64,000 nt of DNA, from positions 62,001 through 126,000 of the forward strand of contig JBAJFE010000030.1 of the NCBI GenBank assembly GCA_037903355.1, given 5' to 3'. Below the pieces are notes generated by a model that was not told where the DNA came from, did not search any database, and was given only the letters and a program-made list of their open reading frames with translations. Below are positions 10,953-22,979 of this stretch, piece after piece (within the stretch, counting starts at the first letter, position 1; every line of letters starts with the position of its first letter). This DNA comes from Trichuris trichiura (lineage: Eukaryota > Nematoda > Enoplea > Trichinellida > Trichuridae). The position numbers were made by a program, and so were the translations under genes.

Positions 10953-13900
10953 ATGGCTCGGCCTTTCAAACGTCTTTGTTCTATGACAGCGGTTGCTGCA
11001 ACTGGGATGGTTGGCACCTGGCTTGGTATTGATATGTTTTACGAGAGAAAATTGACACAAGTAAGACTTGCATGTAAACCCATTGTAGGTACATTTTTGT
11101 GTAACAGTATTGTTTCATCTGTTTGGTTGGTACGGTTTCCGTAACAAATAAACAGATGAGATTTCAAAACGCCGTTATAAAGTCTTCCATTTTCGATTAT
11201 AACAGTGTTGTTAGAGAATCTATCAACGATCAGAAAGGTATAATAAGATTAGCAGTATAAACCTTTAAAATACGAGTGATGAAAATATAGTTAAAAAATG
11301 CTTGTAAGCTAGGCTAAGGCTTTGGGCAGTTCAAGAGCGTGAGGTTTATTTAATGTCTTAAAACAGTTGATCCATCTTCTTGAAAGACAGATGCCTGAAA
11401 GATTGCTAATGGTAAGTTGATCCATCCGTCTTAATGCACTCACATAAAGCTGAATTCTCTGCTTAGCCGTTACACCAGTTGAGGGTACGATAAATGTATT
11501 AATATTTAATCTCATTTTTCGGGTGTGCACTTACTGATAGTTCGTATAGACGGAATGTTTGATAGCAGTGCAGTTTTTGAAAATTTTTAATTCATAAATG
11601 TGCTTTGCCGGGAAAGTTTCTTACAGCGAGGAATCCGCAAGTTTTCCTTTAAAAAGGAGCGATTTGCAGCTTAGCAAAGTATAGTTTACGAATAAGTATT
11701 TCGGCATGTTTTGCTACCGCTGCTAAATTATGTCGTAGCTTATTTCCTGCTTGCTTACCAGAAATTCTTTGTCAATGCGACTACTAGAGAGTTGCAGTTC
11801 AATAACAATTTAATCGAAGTTTTACCCACCCGTGGAGAGATAATGAGATCATTGAAAGAGACCGAAGAGTTTGATGTACTCGTAATTGGTGGTGGAGCTA
11901 CTGGTGCTGGCGTAGCGTTGGACGCCCAAACGAGAGGTTTGTAGTGGAGTTGCTGTCGACTTGCTCATTTTTTAGAGCTTTTAGGTCTTAAAACTGCTCT
12001 GGTTGAAATGGACGACTTTGGTTCTGGAACCAGCAGCCGCAGCACTAAGTTAATACATGGTGGTGTGCGATATCTCCAAAGTGCGATACTAAAGTTCGAC
12101 TATGAACAGGTTGCTTATTCGTTACTTGTCGCGCTTTTAAAACGTTATCGCTACAGTTACAGTAGAACCTCGGTTGTCCGGACCGGCTGGGAAGTGGAAA
12201 ATTTTTGTCTTCACAGAAAGCTTTAAATTTTAGATAATTGGGTTATGTGCTTCCAGGACACAACCGAGTGATCATTTCTGTTGCTAGATTCTTTGTTACT
12301 CGCCAATAATCTTAGCTTTGACTAAGTCGTCGTCAGCTAGGCGAAATGTTCTTCTGTATTTTACGCCGTAGCCGTGTGGTCAAGAAGCTGTGATAGCATT
12401 GACTACCTTATTTATTTTGTTGCACTTCTGTTTCGCTCTTTGACGCACAAGGTGAATGAGCTTTTCTACTGCAGCTCGTGTGCGATATCCCCTACTGGCG
12501 TGTTGCCTTTATCTTGTACAGCTTTTATGTTGATCACCGTGAAGGTTTTCACAAGAGCAGCTGCTTTTTTCTCCTGTTTCTGCTCAGCAGAAGCAAAGAG
12601 TTACAGGCTGCTAGAGAGGAGTAAGACTGCCTTAAAACGCGCAGCTGGCCTCAGAAAAGAATGAATGACAATGGAACGTAAAGGTAACCCTAGTAAACCT
12701 ATATTACTTCGGATTAAGCTGATGGACAAAAATAGAATGAATGCTCCAGCACTGTTAGCCGCGACAGAGAAGTAGCAGACAATGGAAACAATGAAAAAAG
12801 TTTTTCCAAAAACAAATGAATGCCTTAGTTTCGGCATGCAAGTGTGCTTAGCTTGTGACAGTAAGAAGTTGACACTCCGGATGCTGAGCGGCGATGAAAT
12901 TATTAATCTATAAGGAAGTGGAAGAGGAATCAAAAGACTAAGTTGACTAGAATGGCGAAACTGAAGCACATGTTTGCTTTTCTCCCGCTGAAGTTTTCCA
13001 GGGCCTAAAGATAACTGTTGTAGTTTGAAAAGCAAGGCAAGAGCGATTCCAAAAGGTTGTTGTACTTGAAAGGTGTCCGTAACAACCGTTCGGATGCAGG
13101 TGACAGCTTTGAAACAAACTTGTTTAACAGAACTTTTTAAGTGAGGCGGTTCAGCGTGATTACGAAATTTACTGAGTAATGCCACGCGATTTCTATCCAA
13201 GGTCGTTTCTGAAAAAATAGATTTTTACAGTAAATGATATACTAAGCGAAAAGTTTAAAGAGAACACCAAAGTTCGACTATTCGGACTACCCCTGATCTC
13301 ATATCGTTCGGGCAAGCGAGGTTCTACTATATCTACAGGGGATTCAAAAAGTTTCGAGCTTAACCTATTCGTTCTGTTTCTAAATTTTGAAAATATTCTC
13401 ATGTAGATAGACGTCATCATGACTGCATACAAATTTACTTGAGAATATGTTTCCTCGCTACTGGAGAGACTTTTCTTCCAAAATGAGTTATGGAAAATCG
13501 CGGCGACGTACGATTTCAGCAACGCGCTGCCATTAAATTCTTGCTTCATGAAAGATGACATCCACCGGCAACTGCTGGAAGTTTACAAGGACGATGCTCT
13601 CTCCTATCACTGACTCCAGTTTTAAATCGCGGAGTTTCGCCGGGGCAGGGAGTCCATCTCTGACGAACCAAGGTCTGGTCGGCCAATTCAACCCACCTCT
13701 TATGAAAATGTTGCAGCTGTGGAAAAGATAGCATTAGAGAACAGAAAAATCGCTATTGCAGAAATCATGGCACAGATTAAGCTTTCTTGTGACACAGTTG
13801 AAAACATTCTACATGATTACCTCAGGCTGTGAAAGGTCACTGCACGTTGGGTGCCCAAAACTGTTTCATTTTTTAAGAGAAAATTTCGCGTAGCACATTC

Positions 13901-16900
13901 AAAAGAGATTTTGGAGTTCGAAACATCAGAAGATTTCTTAGGGCGCGAAGTAACCGGTAATGAGTTGTGGTTGAGTTACTACGACCCTGAATCTGAGCAA
14001 CAAAGCAGGCAGTGAAAGCACACGGATTCTTCGAGACCGACAACGGTGCGCATTGAACCCCAGCTCTCGACGGTTTTAGCAACCATCTTCTGGGATTTAA
14101 AAGGAATACTTCTAATTGATTACATGGAACATGGAGCCACCACCACGGGTAAACATTAAGCAAAGTTGTTCCAGTTGCTTCGTGACGCAATAAAGAAAAT
14201 GTTGAGGAGGGCTGTCATGCAAGGTGCTGCTGCTGCACGACAACGCTCCAGCTCACAGGACAAAAGTTCCGCTAACTGCTATCCAAGAATGCGGGTTCAC
14301 CCAGATTGGCTATTCACCCTATGGCCCAGACCTTTCCTCCGGCGCCTATTTTTTTGGCTAATCTGAAGCAGCACTTTCGAGGAACGATATTCGGAAACGA
14401 GAGGTAGCTACAGTTGGCAGTTGAAGAGTACTTTAACTCGCTCGAGAAAAAAACTTCATTTTGGATGCCCTAATGAATTTGAAATGTCGATGTGAAAGGT
14501 TCATAGAAGTTAAAGGATATTATGTCTGCTCATAATAAAGTTTCATTTTCCTAGCTTATCTGGAAGTATGTTAGGCTCGAAACGTTTTGGCCCTCCCCCT
14601 GTAATACAGATTCATATTGTACAATCATATTTATGTTGGAACGAAAATGAATTAGGGGTTGCAACCAAACATGACTGCGGTTTTTGTTTAAGTATCGTAT
14701 GGTCAAAGAAGCGTTGTTCGAACGTTACCATTTGATTCAGGTAGCACCGCATCTATCCTCTGTGCTTCCAATCATGCTACCAATATATAAGTAATTCTGA
14801 CAATTTTTTTCCTAAATCTAAGTTTTCCAAAAATCATTCTCTTTAGGTGGTGGCAAGTTCCTTATTATTACTTGGGCATCAAAGCTTATGACTTCGTCGC
14901 CGGTTCCCGCAGACTAAAGTCATCGTACTATATCAACAAAGAGCGCGCTCTGGAACTCTTTCCTCTACTAAGAAAGGAATCGCTTGTGGGTGCTTTGATT
15001 TACTACGATGGTACGTATAATATATAAGCGGTTTTCAGAAATGTTTTTGTTGGTTTAGGGCAGCACAATGATGCTCGCATGAACCTGTCGCTTATTCTGA
15101 CGGCTATTCGATACGGGGCTCAATGTATAAATCACGTCGAGGTGCTTAACTTGACGTACAACGAGTTGAATACACCAAATCGTCGCGTTTCTGGAGTTAT
15201 CGCCAGAGATCGCTTGACAGGTGAATTGTGTCAAAGTAACTTTTTGAGCAGTAAAACAAATTTTATGCTGTCTGAGTAGTACATTTCTGGTAACGTGATT
15301 GATTTTCAGGTTTCTCTAAACAAATTGGACTCTTTATTCTTTTTTGAAAGCTCTCAAATGTAAACGAAACATGGCTGTCAGAGATATTTAGTCGCCAGTT
15401 TGTTGTTTTGCTAGTACATCGTGTGGCGGTGTTTCCAAATGTCAGGGTCGCCATCCTCCATGAGCTAAATTCTATCTCTGGACTACCATAAAACTTTGTC
15501 GGAAATGGGGCCGGATTCACTCACTGGATCTTCCCCGGCATCTTCTCCCACAATTTTTCATGCTCAACCTTATTGCTCGATTCACCGAGCATGAATCTTA
15601 GTAATGTCCCTTTGTCCTGCGGGCGATATCACTCACTTGAGAATCACCGTTCAATAGTGATACTTCAATTGTAGTGCCTATGATGAAGGACAGTAAATTC
15701 TTCGTTTCTTTGCTTTTAATTATTAGGGACAACGACGAGATCATGAAATAAAGACGAAAAGTACCCGCTTAATCAACGGAGCGATCGCTGTGTCTTAGTT
15801 TTGAATGATATTATATGTAGAAATAAAAGAAGAAAATAGTCCATTCGTCAATATTTGTCGCTTGAATTTGCAATACTTTATCTGTGAATAAGTGTTAAAA
15901 TATTCTAGTGTCGACTTAAAATGCTTGTATTGGGCAATTTTAGCAAATTCGTTAAATTTCCATTTGTATTTTCGGTCAACGCCTTCACGCATAAATGTTA
16001 ACGGTACTTTTGTTAGGCTGATGTCTTTCTCGTCTCACTGTCATGCGTATGTAGCCAAGAGCAACTGTTAATAAATTTTGTTCCGCTCTGTTACAGCAAA
16101 ACCTCTACAAACGTTATGTTTCATCCATGTATGGAGTCTAATGCAAGAAATAATCTGTTAAAAGGCTTTCTGTTGTTGCACTGTGTGTGATCTTAGGTGC
16201 TGTTTGGTATGCATCTGTTTTCGTCATCATTAAAAGTTCTTGTCTTAAACTGCGCTCAAACATTAAAATAAGATATTATGCGAAATCTTTTTATTTTAAC
16301 TAGAAAAAGCGATTGAGTGACTTCTATGTTGCGTTTAGTCTTCTTTTATCTCACTTTTTTCAGGGCAGGAAATGCATATTCGAGCTAAGTGTGTTGTTAA
16401 TGCAACAGGAGCATTTTGCGATACAATTCGTGTCATGGACGATCCTAAGGTACCACTGTTAGTTGTTCCGTCACAAGGTGTACATATTATTTTGCCAGCA
16501 TATTACAGGTAATCGTTGTTTCTACCGTTTGTGTGATCCTCACTGCGAGATTGTGTTTGCAAATTTTAGCCCTTCAAAAGCTGGGCTGTTAGACCCGAGC
16601 ACATCGGATGGCAGAGTAATCTTCTTCCTTCCTTGGCTGAATATGACAATGGCGGGTACAACAGATTCCCCTTGCGAAATTACAGATCGCCCTGCACCTG
16701 CAGAGAAGGATGTAGAGTTCATTCTCAACGAAATTCGTCACTATTTGGTCCCAGACGTGAGCAGTAAGTGCTAGCTGTTGTGTACAAGTTTTTTATTTAT
16801 GACTGTGTATGATGCTAGTTAGACGCGGGGATGTGATGAGTGCTTGGGCAGGCTTACGTCCCTTGGTGCGCGATCCTAAAAAGACTGACACTGCTTCACT

Positions 16901-19900
16901 GGCCCGAAATCACATTATTGAGGTTAGCGCTGGCAAGCTGATCACTATTGCCGGTGGAAAGTGGACAACCTATCGTCATATGGCTGAAGAAACAGTGAAT
17001 AAAGCAGTAGAAGTTTGTGACTTGAAGCCTAAAAACGGTTGTGTAACTGCTGGTCTGATGCTGGAGGGTGGCCGTAAATATCATCCTCTGCTTTACATTC
17101 GGTTGGTACAAGATTTTGGACTAGACTTTGACGTAAATTAAGAAACGTCGCACAGGTGATCACATGAATATTTGTACATACCTTAGGTAGCAACTCACCT
17201 GGCTACCACATACGGTGACAAGGCATATAAAGTCGCTCGGATGTCAAGGTTAACAGGACAGCGGTATCCTATTGTAGGAAAGAAATTGCACAACGAATTT
17301 CCTTATATTGAAGCCGAAGTATTTTGATGTCTTGTTAGATTCGATCATCGTTTGCTGTAGTCTCGTTTCAGGTTATCTACGCTGTTAAAGAGTACGCTTG
17401 TACAACAGTGGACTTCCTATCCCGTCGCACCCGATTCGCTTTTCTTAACACTTATGCAGCAGAAGAAGCGTTACCCCGCGTGGTAGAATTGATGGGCCAG
17501 GAATTGAAATGGAATAAAGAGGAGAAAAAAGTAAAACCTTTTTAATTCTGTAAGCATGCTATCATTATTTTTACGTTTCCACAATAGCGCCAAATGGCAT
17601 TGGCAACAGAATTTCTCCAGTTTCAAATGGGAGCAAACGCTAGGCAGAAAGCCTATGCAGAAGCACCTTTGATGTTGACCCAGGAAGAGCGTGAAAACGC
17701 AATAAAATGCTTTAAGGAGGTGGACAAAGATCGTAACGGTGGCATATCCATGAATGACCTACGAAGATACTTTGAGGTAAAATGAGGTGTGCTATTTGTT
17801 GTCGTGTTTTACCGAATCTTTGTTCTTTTTCCTTCATCTTTATTATTCTTATGCTAGTAATCTTATATGGATAAACAGCCTGCTAAGCTAAAATAGTTTA
17901 CTTAGGACCAAGCTTTCATAATCGGCTTTGTCTCGTTATTTGGCATCAGTTCTACAATGGAAGGTAAAGAGAAGTCATATTCTTGAAAAAGTGTTTGGGC
18001 ACTTTATAAGCTCGCGAGTTTGAGTGTCTTCATTACTCTTCACATCGCATTTACAAAGTTCATGTGTAACCGTGGTTTTTTCATTGCAACCGAAATCTGA
18101 ATGCTCATAATTTCAAAAATCGAGTTTCTTCCAAAAGCCTAAACGAACAGCTTAAACGTTGGTGGATCAATTTTAAAAAAGAAAAAACGAGAAGCTTTCT
18201 AACGTTACGAAAGTGACTTTAAATGACTTGGGTGCCATGACCAGTAAGATGGAGGAAAAAAGAAACTGTAACAATAGTCTAATAAATAAATGCATAAATG
18301 AAAATGGTAAATACGTAGCAATTGTAACGGGTGCATAAGTTTTCATGGTAAGGTTTTTTACGTTCCGACCTGTCGATGACAAGCAAGACGGTTTCGTCTG
18401 CCCGCAAGCGTACAGTAACCAGACAGGTAAACAAGAAAACGCAGGTTGTAATACTATAATTAAACAAATTGCCAGTTGCTTTCTCTAATTTAAAGAGGTA
18501 AACATGGAGTTGCAGGTTTGTTATACTGTAAGTTAAGACGTCGGGGCTTCTGAGTGAAAAGCGAAATTAACACGTTTTTCTCGCTGAGCAGCCGCTGTTT
18601 CGTTTATGTAAACGTTGCTGGTAATGCTAGGAGCATTTACAAAACTTTGTACGCCATATTAAGGTATACTTAAGATTCTTATTCCGCTGCTTGAACCAAT
18701 TTTTCTTTTAACCAAGCTCGTCTTGCTTTTATACGTTTACGGAAACCTGAATCGGATAAATGTTGCATGAATAGAATAGGATCAAGATTCAATAGCAGTT
18801 GACAAAATTGTCTAGCATAATCAAGTGTACGTGAGGCTTGCATCGAACTACTTGAAAGAACTTTCCCGTTAACTTTGCCGATTTGCTTTTCTGTGCGTAC
18901 GAAGCCTGTATTTACGCACCCACTGGATAGATGCTGCACGAATGGGCTGAGGATTAAGGTTCACTACACGTAACGTAATCTTAACATAAAGTTAGTCAAA
19001 GTAGCACCTGCGCCAGGTGTTACTTGCGCATATCTATCGTAGCCCGAGCTTATAGCGTAAGCCAAATTTAAATTTCGCGTCGCAAAGAAAGTGCAAATAC
19101 GCTATATGATTACCCGTCAAATGCGATCGGAGAGTTAACCATCCACAGCTAGTGTGCCTTATCACATGTCCATCGATGGAAACAAAGAAAACAGCAATTT
19201 TATTTACAAAGTGACGAAGAACAATTAGATAGTACAATTCTATTTACAATTATATACAGAACGGAAGTCATATAGGCGCCCAGTAAATGGCCATGTCACC
19301 CAACAGTTTGTCAAATGGGTCTTCATTGGGACTCAGCCAGCGGCGCCATGTAAACTTGCACAGGTACGTGTCCAGCTCACCCCTGCGCTTGCCGCACTGG
19401 AGCTTGTTTAGGCGCTTCACTTGTACTCATAGGGATTTCACAGTCTGCTTTTGCGCCCATGTCACGGGGTGCACAAAATTGATGAAGCGACTCACTTTCA
19501 GGTGAGTGTAATCTTCCTAATATAACTAGTAATATGGCTTCTCCTAGGCGAGTGACCGCTAATCACTCCGCTCAAATTCATAGCATGTCCGTTCGCACAA
19601 AGTCTTTGTTAGTAATGGATTCCTTTCTCTTGAAGGAAAGGGATCGTTAAGCCTTCGTCTTCGAACTGATTGTAAAGAGAGAAAAAATGTTCGTCGACAT
19701 CGCTCGATATTAGAAAGCACACGATACTGGAAGTTTTCTGAGCACGACAGCTGCTCGCTTACAGTGCTACTTGCAAAATATTTGCATTTTACACAAGGAA
19801 CTACACAAAAACTGCAGAAAGCATTTTTCGAGCGTGCGTGAAAGTTATCGCTTTCATGAGGCGTACGCTTTTCTCAGGCCATCTGCCGAAAGCGACGTTT

Positions 19901-21892
19901 TCCACGCACGCTTGAAAAATGCTTTCTGCAGTTTTTGTGTAGTTCCTTGTGTAAAATGCAAATATTTTGCAAGTAGCACTGTGAACGAGCAGCTGTCGTG
20001 CTCAGAAAACTTCCAGTATCGTGTGCTTCCTAACATCGAGCGATGTCGACGAACATTTTTTCTCTCTTTACAATCAGTTCGAAGACGAAGGCTTAACGAT
20101 CCCTTTCCTTCAAGAGAAAGGAATCCATTACTAACAAAGACTTTGTGCGAACGGACACCCTATGAATTTGAGCGGAGTGAGTAGCGGTCACTCGCCTAGG
20201 AGAGGCCATATTACTAGTTATATTAGGAAGATTACACTCACCTGAAAGTGAGTCGCTTCATCAATTTTGTGCACCCCGTGACATGGGCGCAAAAGCAGAC
20301 TGTGAAATCCCTGTGAGTACAAGTGAAGCGCCTAAACAAGCTCCAGTGCGGCAAGCGCAGGGGTGAGCTGGACACGTACTTGTGCAAGTTTACATGGCGC
20401 CGCTGGCTGAGTCCCAATGAAGACCCATTTGACAAACTGTTGGGTGACATGGCCATTTACTGGGCGCCTGTATGACTTCCGTTCTGTATATAATTGTAAA
20501 TAGAATTGTACTATCTAATTGTTCTTCGTCACTTTGTAAATAAAATTACTGTTTTCTTTGTTTCCATCGATGGACATGTGATAAGGCACACTAGCTGTGG
20601 ATGGTTAACTCTCCGATCGCATTTGACGGGTAATCATATAGCGTATTTGCACTTTCTTTGCGACGCGAAATTTAAATTTGGTTTATGCTATAAGCTCGGG
20701 CTACGATAGATATGCGGAAGTAACACCTGGCGCAGGTGCTACTTTGACTAACTTTATGTTAAGATTACGCGACGTTACGTGTAGTGAACCTTAATCCTCA
20801 GCCCATTCGTGCGGCATCTATCCAGTGGGTGTGTAAATTCAGGCTTTGTAAGCATAGAAAAGCAAATCGGCAAAGTTAACGGGAAAGTCATTTCAAGTAG
20901 CTCGATGCAAGCCTCATGCACACCTGATTATGCTATAAAAGTTTTTCGACTGCTACCGGATCGCAATCTATTCTATTCATGCAGCCATTATGCGATGGTT
21001 TCTCAGGTTTTCGTAAGCTTAAAAAAGCAAGACGGGCTTGGTTAAAAGAAAAAAATGGTTCAAGCCGCGGAATAAAAACGTTAGGTACAGCTAAATATGG
21101 CTTACAAACCTTTGTAAATGCTCCTAGCATTACCAGCAACGTTTACGTAAAAGAAACAGTAACTGCTCAGCGAGAAAAACGTCTCAATTTTGTTTTTCCT
21201 TTTATGAGCCGCAACGTTTTTGGCGTCAGGTACGACAAACCTGCGTTTTTTGTTTACTTCTCTGGTTTACTGTGTGCTTGCGAGCAGATTCGGGACAGGA
21301 CCAACGAAGCTTTTATTCTGGAGCTTTCGGGTCCGGTCATGGCCCGTATTCAGCGGCTCTTTTTCCGCTAAGGATGGGTCAGTAGTGGACCTAAAAATTC
21401 CTGAGTGAAAACCTGATTACCAGAAGAAAGAGAAGAAGAAGAAGTGTCACCATGAAAAAGAACTTATAAAGTTATCAATTCCACACACCAGTATTACGCT
21501 ATAAAATTGTGCGCTTCTATAGAAAATAGCTGTATTTTCGATTTTAAAATTAACTACGGTTCCTCCATTGACTGAGCTGCCAAATGTTTGTTCAATTTTG
21601 AATTAATAGGAACGTGGCGAAAAGATAAATGAGAACGAATTGCACCGCTTGCTGGACGAAGTGGATTTAAATAAAAACGGCGAAATCGACTTGTGCGAGT
21701 TCTTACAGGTATGTGTGCCTCATCAGTCAATTAGCTTTTGTGAAGTTGCCAAACTTCATTTCATTTGTGTTTATGATTCTTCAGGTGTACAGCGGACTGA
21801 AAGGTGGCTGGGTATGTCAGAATCCATTTGCACACTATCTCAGTCACGAGATGAATGTTTTGACTCCCGAACGATCTGGAGGTGGCGTTTGA
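10953..21892 (+). CDS. GPD2: Mitochondrial FAD-dependent glycerol-3-phosphate dehydrogenase, 14 exons
   Basis: Oxidises glycerol-3-phosphate to dihydroxyacetone phosphate at the outer face of the inner mitochondrial membrane, passing electrons to ubiquinone. Exons: 10953-11060, 11762-11936, 11985-12109, 14693-14790, 14847-15010, 15059-15220, 16364-16508, 16570-16763, 16819-17132, 17187-17318, 17372-17530, 17588-17776, 21610-21708, 21785-21892. All phases close; 723 residues (human about 727). The N-terminus has basic residues and a hydrophobic segment (presequence/membrane anchor). FAD motif [10 protein letters not shown] starts near residue 77; [18 protein letters not shown] follows. The DAO-family C-terminal domain contains [12 protein letters not shown]. 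Two EF-hand loops lie at about 638-649 ([12 protein letters not shown]) and 674-685 ([12 protein letters not shown]), implying Ca2+ stimulation. Ends ERSGGGV like other animals. Introns 3 and 12 host a mariner relic and a large palindrome. Confidence 0.95.
12160..12270 (+). mobile_element. Possible pogo/Tigger-type MITE relic
   Basis: CAGTAGAACCTCGGTTGTCC at 12160 has a partner CCAGGACACAACCGAGT ending near 12270, forming an inverted repeat of about 15 bases. The CAGTARAACCTC start is typical of pogo-class termini. The right end has lost its last bases. It lies in GPD2 intron 3. Confidence 0.4.
13480..14570 (+). mobile_element. Mariner transposase relic in GPD2 intron 3
   Basis: Translation, with several stops and shifts, follows a mariner transposase end to end: [70 protein letters not shown], then [29 protein letters not shown], a [13 protein letters not shown] block, and [27 protein letters not shown]. 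In-frame stops (for example the TGA after DYLRL near 13830) and shifts make it inactive. It is in the same orientation as the host gene. Confidence 0.85.
15429..15650. mobile_element. Possible hAT-type non-autonomous relic in GPD2 intron 6
   Basis: Left part reads GTTTCCAAATGTCAGGGTCGCC and right part GCGGGCGATATCACTCACTTG followed by AGAATCACC, reminiscent of the CAGTGGTTCCCAAA / TTTGGGAATCACTG ends of the clear hAT element at 41994-42602. I cannot find a matching target duplication. Confidence 0.3.
19262..19505 (-). mobile_element. Merlin transposase C-terminal relic, left palindrome arm
   Basis: The minus strand reads [20 protein letters not shown], a stop where the family has W, then [33 protein letters not shown] and [14 protein letters not shown]. 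This is the C-terminal end of the same ISXO2-like domain seen at 7030-7560. The N-terminal half with the first catalytic residues is absent. Confidence 0.8.
20236..20475 (+). mobile_element. Merlin transposase C-terminal relic, right palindrome arm
   Basis: Mirror copy of 19262-19505, nearly identical, including the same stop codon at the position of the conserved tryptophan. The shared defect shows the stop predates the inverted duplication. Confidence 0.8.
21321..21353 (-). ncRNA. Degenerate hammerhead-like motif
   Basis: The minus strand reads CTGAATACGGGCC, a short loop, then GGACCCGAAAGCTC. The core G of CTGANGA is replaced by T, so it should be inactive. It is antisense to GPD2, at the outer edge of the palindrome. 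Confidence 0.3.
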
Positions 21893-22925
21893 CTTCCTGT
21901 TCAAAATTTTAGACTTAGATCGACTTTTATTTCAACTTTTTACTTGCCGAACTTACAATGTGTGCGGATGTCTGAATTGTCGAAGACAGCTACTGCATTT
22001 AGCTATTCAGTTTTATCTGTTCGTACTGATAGAATTTAAGTACCTGTGTTTGATCTGACATCCCGAATTTTACTGCTATATTTGGTTACATAGTGAATAT
22101 GCGTTACTTTTGGTTGATGGGTTCAGATGTCATGTAGTGCCGTTTTAACTGTGCTGACGTACTTCTTCAACTTGTAGTGTTTGCTCAGAATACGACGGCT
22201 GTAATGGTTATTCAGTAAAAAGATTATCTGCTTTCCGTTCAGGTGCTGTGCTTGTTCCTTTCGTTTAGTTTACCACGTCCTAAGTGCCCCGAGACTATGG
22301 TTAGTGCTCGAAAGTTATGGTGTTTATCAACTAGAATAACTAGCCTTGCTGAATTTGTTGGTGAGTTCTCCAAGTTGGAAGAACGAGCATTCGCTCGGTG
22401 GTCATTAGGTTAATGGAACTGATTGGTCATGCAGTTTTCGCAAGAAATTGGCAAGCATGGCTGAGTTGAAACATTGTACATGTTCAAGCCAAGCGCAGTG
22501 GAAGAGGTGGTCACAGTGGCCCTACAAGTGAAAGCACAAGCGGAACGGGGCAGAGCGGATAAAAGTTGATCAGATAACAGGAAGCTCTTCGTTCAGCTGG
22601 CAAATGGACTCGATATTCAGTTTTCCAGGCGTATCAGGCAACAGGTTTCCAGACTGTGAACCAGCATGATCACATTGTAGCACGTCTAGATTAGCTCAGG
22701 ACCATACAGGACGCTGCCAGGCACGCCATAAAAGGATGGCTACTGAACAGGTGGGACTAAGCGGCAAGCTTCGTATTTGCAGATTAACTTTTGCCCAGAC
22801 TGTTTCATGTTTTTATCATTCTTATCCCATCCTCACGACCCAAGGGAGTACTTAAGCTCTACCGTCGTCTGTCTAGTTATTCTCACCATTGACGCATATT
22901 GTCCTCTGTTGTTCCTGAAAGAGCA
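21893..22925. other. 3' flank of GPD2, nothing recognised
   Basis: Follows the GPD2 stop codon. No coding similarity, element ends or RNA gene were recognised up to the hAT relic. Confidence 0.45.
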
Positions 22926-22979
22926 AACGATCGTCTCCCGCTGAAGAAACAGAAGAAGAGCTGACAATATTCCGTAGAA

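Larger units (their letters stand above)
18515..21240. repeat. 2.7 kb near-palindrome in GPD2 intron 12
   Basis: The left arm (about 18515-19855) is the reverse complement of the right arm (about 19888-21240), with only a roughly 31-base spacer. Homology is near-perfect around the centre (for example CACAAAAACTGCAGAAAGCA against its complement) and looser outward, with small indels. Position x on the left pairs with about 39743 minus x. Both arms carry a Merlin C-terminal relic. The intron is 3.8 kb, so the palindrome is most of it. Confidence 0.9.

Noticed and set aside
12601..13200. A 199-residue open frame on the minus strand in GPD2 intron 3
   Set aside because: Low-complexity Leu/Ser composition, no domain, no splice or promoter context, and it lies wholly in an intron on the opposite strand. 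Treated as chance.
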